This document shows, one piece after another, positions 43,421-51,916 of a stretch of 64,000 bases of DNA. Position 1 is the stretch's first letter. Every line of letters begins with the position of its first letter. Made by a program: the position numbers and the translations under genes. Location of the stretch: NCBI RefSeq assembly GCF_000013885.1, contig NC_007960.1, forward strand, positions 62,001 to 126,000, given 5' to 3'. Below the pieces are notes generated by a model. The model made no database searches and had not been told where the DNA came from. It saw only the letters and a list, made by a program, of their open reading frames with translations. The DNA is from Nitrobacter hamburgensis X14. GTDB lineage: Bacteria > Pseudomonadota > Alphaproteobacteria > Rhizobiales > Xanthobacteraceae.

Positions 43421-44866
43421 GTGACCGCTGATGCACAGCATTCCGTCCGCATAACGAGCGGCAATCCTGCCCTGACCGACCTGACGCTCTCTTGGCGGAC
43501 GGCCGAGTATGGCGCCGAGGACGGCATCGGGCCGATGGGCTCGTTGCACGAAGCCGGTGACGCGCTCGTTGCCGTGGCGCGCTTCGAGGAGGACGGCGTG
43601 ACGATCCTGGGCAGTGGGGTGATGGTGGCACCCGGAATGCTGTTGACCGCCACCCATGTGCTCGACGAATTCCCGGCGGATGGGCCCGGCCCCGTTTTTC
43701 TGACCTTTCTTCCCAGCGCCAAGCGAGCATGGCTCCCCCAGGACGTACGAACGATCTCGCGGCCGAGCATTTTCGACGCGGAACGGAAAATCAGCTCCGA
43801 TCTGTCGCTGGTGAGCTGCACATTAAATTCGGAGGCTCATGCGGGCCTGCCGCTCATGCTGGCGCCGATGCAGATCGCGCTGCCTCTGGTTGGCGACCGG
43901 CTTTGGGCGATGGGCTTCCGCCACCAGGGCATCGACAAGCAGGCTGCGTTGGTGACGCCGCTGGTGTCGTCAGGCTTGGTCACCGCGGCCTTTCCGATGG
44001 GGCGGGGCGAACGCATGGTCTCGCCCTGCTTCGAGGTCGCCATGGAGACGGTAGGCGGCATGAGCGGTGGCGCGGTCGTGAATGACAAGGGCTATCTCGT
44101 TGGTATCCTCTCCTCGTCGTTCGAAGGTGGTCCCTCTTATGTCACGCTGATCTGGGATGCGATTCGCATGCGGGTCCGAGGTTCCGTCCCTAGGCTACAG
44201 GTCAACGATACCGTGAGCGTGATGGGCGCGAACGAATGGGGGCTCGCCAAAATCAAGGGCAGTGTCGAGCGCGACCCGTTCGGCGACGTCCGCATCGCGC
44301 TTTCCGACGATGAGATGGCGCTCTTCACCACATCCCTTTCGCGTGCAGAATGGACAGAGGTGAAGACCTCTGCCCTGAACCGTGAACAGCTCGAGGATTT
44401 CGAGGAGAATTGGGGCCGCGAGCTGGAAGAGGCCGCCGTCGAGATTGTTCTGCAGACCCTGAACGGCCTGCCTGTATCGCGGATCCAAGAGTTTCTCGAA
44501 GATTCCGATATCCCAGAGGACTTACTCACCGCCATCGAGGGCTTCTCCGTGGAGGATTTTGACGGCCTTGAGGACATTTCGATCACATCGACCGAAGCGA
44601 TTGATGAGACGCGCTTCAGGCTGGACTATTATTTCGACATACCGAGCTTGATCTGGACCGTCGAAATGGACGCTGGCTTCGCGGATGCCCATGCGTCGAG
44701 CTTGGACGTCCGGTTCTTCAATCGGCGGGTCGAGAATGGCATCGCCAGGATGGAAATGGCACAGCGCCGCTATTTCCGCGGCTCCGCCATCTTTCACCGT
44801 GATGCTGAGATCTTCACCGATGCGACCATCACGCTGAGTGCGATAAAGCCTCGCCGGAAGGCCTAG
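43421..44866 (+). CDS. trypsin-like serine protease with unknown C-terminal domain
   Basis: A 481-residue protein with no signal peptide, so cytoplasmic. Residues 45-235 form a chymotrypsin-fold protease with an apparent full triad: His79 (LLTATHVLDE), Asp127 (SSDLSLV) and Ser215 (GGMSGGAV). Residues 250-481 are an acidic, helical then beta-rich domain I do not recognise (EEAAVEIVLQTLNGLPV, FRLDYYFDIPSLIWTVEM). The GTG at 43421 follows GAGG. It lies 124 bp after abiH. Cytoplasmic trypsin-like proteases in defence islands often act as effectors that cut a partner; here the target is unknown. Confidence 0.8.
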   Translation: MTADAQHSVRITSGNPALTDLTLSWRTAEYGAEDGIGPMGSLHEAGDALVAVARFEEDGVTILGSGVMVAPGMLLTATHVLDEFPADGPGPVFLTFLPSAKRAWLPQDVRTISRPSIFDAERKISSDLSLVSCTLNSEAHAGLPLMLAPMQIALPLVGDRLWAMGFRHQGIDKQAALVTPLVSSGLVTAAFPMGRGERMVSPCFEVAMETVGGMSGGAVVNDKGYLVGILSSSFEGGPSYVTLIWDAIRMRVRGSVPRLQVNDTVSVMGANEWGLAKIKGSVERDPFGDVRIALSDDEMALFTTSLSRAEWTEVKTSALNREQLEDFEENWGRELEEAAVEIVLQTLNGLPVSRIQEFLEDSDIPEDLLTAIEGFSVEDFDGLEDISITSTEAIDETRFRLDYYFDIPSLIWTVEMDAGFADAHASSLDVRFFNRRVENGIARMEMAQRRYFRGSAIFHRDAEIFTDATITLSAIKPRRKA

Positions 44867-45265
44867 CGGAAAGAGGCCATCCCAGGCTGACGACCACCCC
44901 ATCGCTGGTGGGCCCGGCTGGTTCGGTCGCCATGTCGCTAGCGAACTGGCGGATCGACCATTGCAACCTAAGCTGGAGCGCAGCTTGCGCGGCTTTGCTG
45001 TTGAGAATGGACTGACCACTTTCGGCTACTCGGAGGCGTAGCCATCAGGAAAGCTGACGGTCGGCACCTGGGGATCGAAAATCGGAGGCTGAGCGGTCGA
45101 TATGGGTCGCGAGCTGCCGCGTTGGCCTGGCACGATCAACGGCAGCTATTGCGTTCGGTCTTCCTGAAACGGTCAGGCAGGAATCCACCAATGTCAGAGC
45201 TGAAGAGCAAGGGCGCTAGGCGCAGGAAGCGGCCATCCAGTATCGCCGGATGACCGCACCCGATT
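44867..45265. other. gap after protease gene, with direct repeat
   Basis: About 400 bp with no gene. It holds a small hairpin after the protease stop (CCACC/GGTGG near 44895) and the first copy of a 16-bp direct repeat at 45043-45058 that recurs at 45570-45585. Confidence 0.45.
45043..45058. repeat. 16-bp direct repeat, left copy
   Basis: CATCAGGAAAGCTGAC, identical to 45570-45585. The pair brackets the integrase fragment, with start points 527 bp apart. Confidence 0.7.
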
Positions 45266-45475
45266 TCAGATTTCAGTTCGCTCGGCCAAGAGCAGCGCAT
45301 CCTCGACGTCTACACCGAGGTAGCGCACGGTGTTCTCGATCTTGGTGTGGCCGAGTAGGATCTGTACAGCGCGCAGATTGCCAGTCGCCTTGTAGATCAT
45401 TGATGCTTTCGTTCGTCGCAGCGAGTGGGTGCCATACTCTGCTCGTCGCAGACCAATCGCAGTTAATAACCCATT
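45266..45475 (-). pseudogene. tyrosine recombinase/integrase, C-terminal fragment
   Basis: Reading the minus strand gives about 66 residues ending LRRAEYGTHSLRRTKASMIY, KATGNLRAVQILLGHTKIEN, TVRYLGVDVEDALLLAERTE then Ile and a stop. It contains the C-terminal catalytic motifs of a tyrosine recombinase: HSLRR (His-x-x-Arg), LLGH and the nucleophile in VRYLG. A stop codon precedes the fragment, so the N-terminal two-thirds are missing. It is a relic of the enzyme that may once have mobilised the neighbouring defence genes. Confidence 0.85.
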
Positions 45476-45513
45476 TCAGTTCTCCTTGACCTTGATTGAC
45501 CTATGGAGAAATG

Positions 45514-45537
45514 AAAACGCCCGAGCTACAGCTCGGG
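45514..45537 (-). terminator. hairpin with U-tract on the minus strand
   Basis: Stem CCCGAGCT / AGCTCGGG with a 2-base loop (45520-45537); on the minus strand it is followed by CGTTTT. It would stop leftward transcription entering the integrase fragment. The tight loop makes it only a candidate. Confidence 0.5.
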
Positions 45538-45569
45538 GCCGTAAGCTACCTATCCGGTTTCAGGCGCGA

Positions 45570-45585
45570 CATCAGGAAAGCTGAC
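45570..45585. repeat. 16-bp direct repeat, right copy
   Basis: CATCAGGAAAGCTGAC, the second copy, 190 bp before the nuclease gene of the next module. Confidence 0.7.
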
Positions 45586-45775
45586 CTTCAAGCTGCGAGA
45601 CAGCGGTAGTCGCAAGCCCCTCTTTCCAGACCAAACAACCCGCTGTGGTTCTCCTCGAAAGTTACCATTGTTTCCAATCGGTAAAATTGACCTGACCAAG
45701 GCGCCATCCCTTCGAATGCATCCCCATCATTTTGGTGCTAACGGAGGGTGTGGGGCATGGGGGTGACTCAATAAC

Positions 45776-46690
45776 GTGATTCGATTTCGTCGCCTAAAGC
45801 CTGTTCATCTCAATTCCTGGTTGGTTGATCAAGGCATTCCCCAGACGCATCAACGCTACCGATTGCGGGTCTGGCGAGAAGTTCACGCTGCCCTCGGCCC
45901 ATTGCGTGATGAACTGATCGCCTACGTTCAGGAAGCTTTGGACGATGCCCGGCGGCGTATTCGATCCGGTTTCCAGGATGATCTATCGCCCTTCAGCGGT
46001 CTGGTGCATGACCCTGCCGCACATTATCCTGCAATGCTCAATCGTATATCGCTTCAGGGGTATCTTGGGGAAACACTTGGCGTGCTCGCGGTGGAGCACT
46101 TCGGAGCGATCGGATATTCGAATTGGATGGTTCCAGCTCTCCTATTCCGCTTTCACGATCAGGAATTCCAGCATCTGGATCTGATCAATGAACGCCTTCT
46201 GGCGGGTGAAGCACATGAACCAGACGCCGACAAAGAGAAGCGGCCAGGTCGGACGGGCGACGACGGACTGGCGTTTCGAGTAGACGAAAATGGCGTGATT
46301 ACCGACATTCTGACACTCGAAGCCAAGTGCCTCACGACCAATAATACTGGCATCATGAAAGACGCACACGAAAAGCTCATGGTAGGCGGAAACCGGCCCA
46401 GCGGTGTGCGCGAACTGATCAACCTTCTGACGGAATATGACACGCCTGAAGCCGAGGCCTGGCAACAGGCGCTGCTTCAATTCTATAGGGACGGTTTCCG
46501 CACGGCAGCTCGCCACGATGGGCTCGCTTATGCTGTCGGTCACTCTCCTAAACAGCCCGCTGACCGGATCGCCTGGCTTCCTCCTGAAGCGCCTCATCCG
46601 GCATATACGATACAGCGCAACCTCGAAGCGATGGAGTTTCAATTCGAGAACTTAGATGCCGTAATCGACATATTGTATCGGGGCGCTTGA
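45776..46690 (+). CDS. PD-(D/E)XK nuclease, HamA-like first gene of nuclease-helicase pair
   Basis: A 304-residue protein. The segment from residue 98 carries the order of motifs seen in HamA (DUF1837) nucleases: GETLGVLAVEHFG (Glu99), then TGDDGLAF (Asp162/Asp163) and ILTLEAKCL (Glu182-x-Lys184). The spacing fits a PD-(D/E)XK active site. The rest is unfamiliar. The start is a GTG at 45776 with a poor ribosome site; an in-frame stop lies 12 bases upstream, so it cannot be much longer. The helicase starts 1 bp after its stop. HamA membership is by motif order and context, not by a search. Confidence 0.7.
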   Translation: MIRFRRLKPVHLNSWLVDQGIPQTHQRYRLRVWREVHAALGPLRDELIAYVQEALDDARRRIRSGFQDDLSPFSGLVHDPAAHYPAMLNRISLQGYLGETLGVLAVEHFGAIGYSNWMVPALLFRFHDQEFQHLDLINERLLAGEAHEPDADKEKRPGRTGDDGLAFRVDENGVITDILTLEAKCLTTNNTGIMKDAHEKLMVGGNRPSGVRELINLLTEYDTPEAEAWQQALLQFYRDGFRTAARHDGLAYAVGHSPKQPADRIAWLPPEAPHPAYTIQRNLEAMEFQFENLDAVIDILYRGA

Positions 46691-46691
46691 G

Positions 46692-49600
46692 ATGGCAAAC
46701 GCAGCTACTATCGCCATCGCCCGCGAAATTCGAGAGAACTTGGCAGGCCAAGCCCTAACGGCGCGCCAAGCCAAACTCTACAGCCAACGGTTACGCCGCG
46801 ACATGGGCCGTGATGATTTAGCGAGTTTCGGAGCGGGAGACATCGCCGGTTATCTCGAAGAAGCGATGTTGCTACTGGAAAGCGGCTGGTTTGAGCGAAG
46901 CGCGGACATTACCTCGCCTTGGCGCACCTCGATCAAGCGTGCGGCAGAGATCATCGAATGGCTTTCGCAATCCCGGCTAAAGCCGCCGGGCGCTCCGCTA
47001 CATCTGTTGGCTGCCGCAGCCTATCAATTGGCCGATTATCCGGCGATGGCGCTGGGACATTTACGGCGACTACCGGAGGGGGAGCCGCTCTCAGAGCTGC
47101 TCCGCCAGTTCGTTCGCGCAGATTTCCCGGGCGCGTTCCAGGCGGCGCAGACGTTCTGGAACAATTATCGTGGGTTGCGGGCCGAAGGCCGCATCGATCC
47201 TAATGACCTCGAAGTCGCGGCAGTCCAACATACAGTCATGTGTGTCGGGACGATCTGCGCGTTTCTTAGAACGGGCGGGGATGTCCCCGTCGAGCGCGCG
47301 GTGATCAAGCTGGAAGCGCTCGCCCTAGGATTCCTGCATAGTCGCGATTCCTATTCCTACCTGCTGGCGCGGTTGACGGCGGCTAGCGCAAGGCGGTTTA
47401 TCGAAACCTGCCTTTGGCCGCAGATCGATCGGCTCCGCCTTACGTCCAGCGGCCCGGCCGGCAATGCTCTAATCCAGTTTGCGCGCTCGGCCTTTGCCAA
47501 CAAGCGAGCACTCGTCTGGCCTGCGCAGGCGGCTGGCATCGCGAAGCTGCGCGACAACAGTTCGTTTGTACTGTGTACGCCAACCGGCTCAGGGAAAACC
47601 ACGGTCGCCACCCTTGGCGCGGTACAAGGCCTGTTCGCCGATCCCCCGGTCGGAGGCGCTGCTGGAAATCTCGTACTTTACCTCGTTCCATCCCGCGCGC
47701 TCGCGGCGGAGGTGGAGAGCCGCCTCGCCGAGGATCTTCGTGGGATTGCAGCGGAGCCGGTTGTGGTTACGGGCCTGTATGGAGGTGTCGATTGGGGGCC
47801 GACCGACGCCTGGATCCAAACCGATCAGCCGACCGTGGTCATATGCACGTTTGAGAAAGCCGATGCGCTCCTGCGCTATTTGGGCGTTCTGTTCCTCAGC
47901 AGGGTTCGCACGGTCATCATTGATGAAGCCCATATGGTGGAGCAGGATGAGGCCCGGCTGACTGGGCTGGGGGACGGGACATCGCGCGCCTTCCGGCTTG
48001 AGCAGCTCGGCACACGCCTGATGCGCGCGCGGGAGGAGCACGACTTCCGCATTGTCGCGCTGTCGGCGGTCGCGGCACGGGCAGCGCCAGCCTTGGCCCG
48101 CTGGGTCTCCGACGCGCCGGACGCCATTCCCACAAGCTCATCCTATCGCAGCACACGGCAGATGCTGGGGCGTCTTGAAGTACGCCCAGCCGGCCAGTTC
48201 TCGATCCGTTACAGCCTGATGGATGGTCATTCGCTGAAGTTTGACGACGAACGGCGGGATGACTCGCCGTTCGTACCCGATCCATTCCCGGCTGTTCCGG
48301 GGGGTATAAATCCGCAAGATGGACCCGAGGTACGGATGCGCGCGCCCACGCTGTGGGCGGCGCTCAACCTGGCCGCAAAACGGCCGGACGGCTCATTGCC
48401 TTCGGTCCTCATTTCGTTGACACAGAATATCGACACCTTTGCCGCGACGTGCGCCGATCTCTTGGACAAATGGCAGGACACCGCACTTCCAGATTATTGG
48501 GCGATTGAGGAGGACAACGAGGTTTGGGCGCGCTGTCTGGCGACTGCGATCGACTATTTTACAGCGGATTCAGTCGAATACCGACTGCTAGCGCGCGGCA
48601 TCGTGGTGCATCACGGCAAGATGCCGGGCCTCCTCGCCCGGCGGCTGAAGACTGTTATTGATCGCGGTTATGTTCGAGTCATCATCGCCACTTCGACCCT
48701 TTCGGAAGGGGTAAACATTCCGGTCAATTTCCTGCTTATCCCAAGCGTCTTCAGAAGTAATGCCGAGTTGCCGTTGCAGGAATTCAGCAATCTGATCGGC
48801 CGGGCGGGACGGCCCGGTGTCGCAACAGAAGGCAGTGCGCTCGTTGTCCTGCCCGAACGCACTTACGAGAACCGGTTCCGGCGGATCGTGCCGACCTATA
48901 ACCGACAGTGGAACGGATACGAAAGCTTGGTTGCCCAGCTTGAGGCTGCGACCGCGGCAGTAGGCGATCTCATCCCGGACGATCAGGCATCAAGCCCGCT
49001 TGGCCATCTGCTGCGCGAATTAGAGCATGCATGGAAAGCGTTAGTGGGAGGCGGGACCGAGACCGAATTTACCGCTTGGCTTGAGCAAACGGCCGTCACT
49101 GAGCAGGCTGCATACCCGCCGTCCAGCCATGATTATCTCGATTCACTGGACGCATTTTTGATCGCGGCGATCCAGGAGGTCGAGGAGCTCAGGGGTATCG
49201 AACTCGACCCTGCCCAGCTTGAGGCGGAGTTGGCTAAGATTTGGCGACGTACCTATGCGCATGCTGCTTCGCATGGTGAGGCGCATCTGGCGACGATCTG
49301 GCTGGCCCGCGGTAGAGCCGTAAAGACCCAGTATCCCGATGCCGATCAGCGGCGACGCTTATATAAGACGAGCCTGACGCCCCGATCTGCAAAGCTATTG
49401 CTGGACCGCGCGGAGGCAATTCGCGTGAAGCTATCGGAGGGCCGCGATTATGCGAGATGGACTACCGAAGAGCAGTTCGCCTTCATCCGCGATGTGTTGT
49501 CATTTTTATCGGAAATTCCGGTTTTTGCGATAGAAACAAAACTCGGCAGAAAGAAAAAGTTCGATGATTGGCCTATGTTGCTTCGTTGGTGGCTAGCCAA

Positions 49601-50255
49601 GCCGACGCTAGTGCGACAACCCCGCCCGAACGAGGTCACGAATTGGTATGCCTTTGTGGCGAACAACTTCATTTATCGCGGAACTTGGGGACTCGGTAGT
49701 GTCATCGGCCTATTGCTGGATACGACCGAGGACGGACAGCCCATTCGCGCGCTGGAAATAACCGACTGGCCCATGAGCGGTTTGCCGTGGATCGGCTTCT
49801 GGCTGAAAGAGCTTATCAGCTGGGGTACACTCGATCCGGTGGCTGCTTTTCTCCTCGCGCGTGGCGATGCCGTTGATCGTCCGCAGGCTGAGCTTGATGC
49901 GAAGACCTATTACGAAAGCCGTCCGGAGGGCGAGGATGCCAACGCTGTTCTCGACCCTCGGACGATCCGTGCATGGGTGGAAGCTAGGCAGCCCGCACGC
50001 GCAGCGCGGATAGGCACAACGACGATAGCGATTAAAGTGGAATGCGTTCGTCCCGTCGAGGCGTATCGGCAGCAACGACTAGTCGTATTGCCGCTTGTGG
50101 AGGCGGACGCGATTGTTTGGCTTGACCCCGCCGGTTATGAGGTGGCGCGAAGCGTAAAGCCAGGCGATTGGCCCGAGAAACCCGCCCTGCTCCAGTTTGA
50201 GCTTCTGGTGGCTGTATCCTCCGTCATCGGCGAGCCGTATCTGCCCCACCGTTGA
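46692..50255 (+). CDS. Ski2-like SF2 helicase, HamB-like second gene of pair
   Basis: A 1187-residue superfamily-2 helicase. About 290 N-terminal residues of helical, TPR-like appearance precede the motor: motif I CTPTGSGKTTVAT (near 296-304), motif II VIIDEAHMVEQ (near 410), motif III-like VALSAVAA, motif V TSTLSEGVNIP and motif VI FSNLIGRAGRPG (near 700), the last two typical of the Ski2 group. A C-terminal region of about 470 residues is unfamiliar. In Hachiman systems HamB scans DNA and releases HamA; the one-base spacing here suggests the same partnership. The protein appears larger than I would expect for HamB. Confidence 0.8.
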   Translation: MANAATIAIAREIRENLAGQALTARQAKLYSQRLRRDMGRDDLASFGAGDIAGYLEEAMLLLESGWFERSADITSPWRTSIKRAAEIIEWLSQSRLKPPGAPLHLLAAAAYQLADYPAMALGHLRRLPEGEPLSELLRQFVRADFPGAFQAAQTFWNNYRGLRAEGRIDPNDLEVAAVQHTVMCVGTICAFLRTGGDVPVERAVIKLEALALGFLHSRDSYSYLLARLTAASARRFIETCLWPQIDRLRLTSSGPAGNALIQFARSAFANKRALVWPAQAAGIAKLRDNSSFVLCTPTGSGKTTVATLGAVQGLFADPPVGGAAGNLVLYLVPSRALAAEVESRLAEDLRGIAAEPVVVTGLYGGVDWGPTDAWIQTDQPTVVICTFEKADALLRYLGVLFLSRVRTVIIDEAHMVEQDEARLTGLGDGTSRAFRLEQLGTRLMRAREEHDFRIVALSAVAARAAPALARWVSDAPDAIPTSSSYRSTRQMLGRLEVRPAGQFSIRYSLMDGHSLKFDDERRDDSPFVPDPFPAVPGGINPQDGPEVRMRAPTLWAALNLAAKRPDGSLPSVLISLTQNIDTFAATCADLLDKWQDTALPDYWAIEEDNEVWARCLATAIDYFTADSVEYRLLARGIVVHHGKMPGLLARRLKTVIDRGYVRVIIATSTLSEGVNIPVNFLLIPSVFRSNAELPLQEFSNLIGRAGRPGVATEGSALVVLPERTYENRFRRIVPTYNRQWNGYESLVAQLEAATAAVGDLIPDDQASSPLGHLLRELEHAWKALVGGGTETEFTAWLEQTAVTEQAAYPPSSHDYLDSLDAFLIAAIQEVEELRGIELDPAQLEAELAKIWRRTYAHAASHGEAHLATIWLARGRAVKTQYPDADQRRRLYKTSLTPRSAKLLLDRAEAIRVKLSEGRDYARWTTEEQFAFIRDVLSFLSEIPVFAIETKLGRKKKFDDWPMLLRWWLAKPTLVRQPRPNEVTNWYAFVANNFIYRGTWGLGSVIGLLLDTTEDGQPIRALEITDWPMSGLPWIGFWLKELISWGTLDPVAAFLLARGDAVDRPQAELDAKTYYESRPEGEDANAVLDPRTIRAWVEARQPARAARIGTTTIAIKVECVRPVEAYRQQRLVVLPLVEADAIVWLDPAGYEVARSVKPGDWPEKPALLQFELLVAVSSVIGEPYLPHR

Positions 50256-50567
50256 TCCTCCGCCATCAGAGCAATGAGTTTAGCTGCACAAATCCTTGAG
50301 GACCGCCAAGGCATCGGCTGACTTTGAAACTACCGCGCAAGCATATTTCCGGTCCAATGCGGTGTGGCCGCCGCATATCAGGGGTGCGGAGTGTCTATAT
50401 CTCCGACATTGTATGCGCGGCAGTGCGATGTCCGCTTTCAGAACTGCCAGTCAAAGGCCCAATGACGGACTTGAGGCGCAAAGCTGGCGTCACCGTTTGG
50501 CAGCACAACCTCAATCCGAAGCAGTCCTTGCCATCTGCGTCCTCGATTAAGTCCCCGCCATTCGCGC
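50256..50567. other. gap after helicase
   Basis: Just over 300 bp with only shadow frames; nothing recognisable. It marks the right edge of the defence island, where transcription converges with the luxI unit. Confidence 0.4.
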
Positions 50568-50813
50568 TTAGTTTATCTCCGTCGGATCCCGGACGATGAA
50601 ATCGGAGAAGGCGTGCAGCTGTTCCTCGGTCGCATCACAAAGGCCGCCACCCCTATAATGTGCGTGCACGAGGGCCCAAAAGACGACCTCGTCGGACCGC
50701 CCGGCAAAAAGCGCCTTCTGTAGCGTGCGGCTGATTAGCGTCACTGCGCGAGCGTGGTCGTAGCGTGTGTGGAGTTCGTCGGCGACGATCTTCGTATGTG
50801 CAGTGTGGATCAA
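50568..50813 (-). CDS. small protein downstream of luxI
   Basis: An 81-residue, mostly helical soluble protein (HARAVTLISRTLQKALFAGR, EEQLHAFSDFIV) of no recognised family. It begins 32 bp after the luxI stop in the same direction and is probably in the same transcript, so it could modulate the quorum signal or the LuxR protein; that is inference from position only. Confidence 0.6.
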   Translation of the reverse strand: MIHTAHTKIVADELHTRYDHARAVTLISRTLQKALFAGRSDEVVFWALVHAHYRGGGLCDATEEQLHAFSDFIVRDPTEIN

Positions 50814-50845
50814 CGGGCGGGCCTCCTCTCACGTTGAGGTATCGC

Positions 50846-51469
50846 TCACGCAGCCGTAGGCAACATGGCATCGGGCAAAACGCGATCGTCACAGCCGCGC
50901 GCCTGCCGGATTGCGGCGAGCGTCTCGCGGTTGAAAGACATGCGCAGGGCGACCGCCTCGTCGCGGCCGACGCGTTTGGGAAAACCCAGCGTGCGCACGA
51001 AGAAGCGCAGCTGCATCGCGATCACCATAAGCCGCCAGTCGATGGCGACCGTCACCGTGTCGACCTTGTTCACCATCCCCCACTCGACGACACCCAGTGC
51101 CAGTTCGAGGAAGGGCGCGTCGCCGTGCGGCCGCATCTCGCGGCGTCCTGGCGCGACGCTGAAGCGCGTCCACTCGTACACACGTGGACCGCGCGGCGGC
51201 CGATGCCGGCATAGGTCCGTCAACACGTCGCTAAGTAAATGCGGCCGTGTCGTCGGCAGCAGCCGTTGGTACCCGACGATGTCGTCGCCGCGCAGGCAAA
51301 TGTGGTGGATGGCATGCGCGTCATCAAAGCGGTCGCGTTCGCGCCCATCGGGCTGACGCAGGTCCTCCCAGCCCTTTTCGTCAACGAATACCGTGTGGCG
51401 GAAACGGAAAGCCCGGTCCATCAGCGCCGCATGGCGACTGATGTCCGAGCCGGGGATGACCATCAGCAT
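50846..51469 (-). CDS. LuxI-family acyl-homoserine lactone synthase
   Basis: A 207-residue autoinducer synthase. The conserved set is present: Arg/Phe in AFRFRHTVFVDEKGWE, Asp and Arg in FDDAHAIHHI and GYQRLLPTTRPHLLSD, and Glu/Arg in YEWTRFSV. It makes an acyl-homoserine lactone from S-adenosylmethionine and an acyl donor; the acyl chain cannot be predicted. The ATG at 51469 follows GAGGAG at six bases, and that site sits at the foot of a hairpin. Its partner LuxR is probably the one encoded at 19125-19853. Confidence 0.93.
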   Translation of the reverse strand: MLMVIPGSDISRHAALMDRAFRFRHTVFVDEKGWEDLRQPDGRERDRFDDAHAIHHICLRGDDIVGYQRLLPTTRPHLLSDVLTDLCRHRPPRGPRVYEWTRFSVAPGRREMRPHGDAPFLELALGVVEWGMVNKVDTVTVAIDWRLMVIAMQLRFFVRTLGFPKRVGRDEAVALRMSFNRETLAAIRQARGCDDRVLPDAMLPTAA

Positions 51470-51475
51470 CGCAAA

Positions 51476-51501
51476 CTCCTCGGCTTATCGGAGAAGCCGA
51501 G
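51476..51501 (-). promoter_or_regulatory. hairpin at the luxI ribosome-binding site
   Basis: In the luxI leader, stem CTCGGCTT / AAGCCGAG (51501-51494 with 51486-51479) runs directly into the ribosome site GAGGAG, three bases of which are inside the stem. Folding would limit ribosome access. Confidence 0.55.
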
Positions 51502-51527
51502 TTGGCCACGCTGAGCCCGGTCACGGT

Positions 51528-51545
51528 ATGGTCATAAAAGACCAT
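51528..51545. promoter_or_regulatory. candidate lux box upstream of luxI
   Basis: ATGGTC-N6-GACCAT, an 18-bp dyad about 60-75 bp before the luxI ATG, the usual position of a LuxR binding site. Identification rests on symmetry, length and place only. Confidence 0.45.
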
Positions 51546-51667
51546 TGCATGACGTTATACAGCCGTCACCGCCGGCTCCATCGCATGAATGCGTTTCAGA
51601 GAGGTGGTGCGCGTCTTGCGTGCGATGTTTCGCGGCTCAGTCGGCCGCAACGAATGCAGACGGGACA

Positions 51668-51916
51668 CTCGGCCGCTGGATGCGCATGGTGACAATCCCC
51701 AACCAGTCTTCCGTCGCGAAGGCTTACGAGGAGTTCGACGAGGCGGGACGGATGAAGCCGTCCTCCTATTACGACCGAGTGGTCGACGTGATGGAGGAAC
51801 TGTTCAAGTTCACACTGCTGACCCGCGACCTCTCTTCCTATCTCACCAACCGCTACAGTGAACGCAAGGAAGCGGCTGACAAGCTATCCGAGCGCGTGAA
51901 GCTGGCAGCGATCTGA
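51668..51916 (+). pseudogene. arsH, C-terminal fragment
   Basis: The frame reads LGRWMRMVTIPNQSSVAKAY, EEFDEAGRMKPSSYYDRVVD and on to the normal ArsH end, matching the last 82 residues of the intact ArsH at 13160-13882 (about three quarters identical by eye). The FMN-binding two-thirds are absent and the sequence before Leu is unrelated. It is a diverged, not recently duplicated, copy, so a second ars locus once lay here. Confidence 0.85.

Noticed and set aside
45250..45489. 79-codon plus-strand frame
   Set aside because: It is antisense to the tyrosine-integrase fragment, which has clear catalytic motifs.
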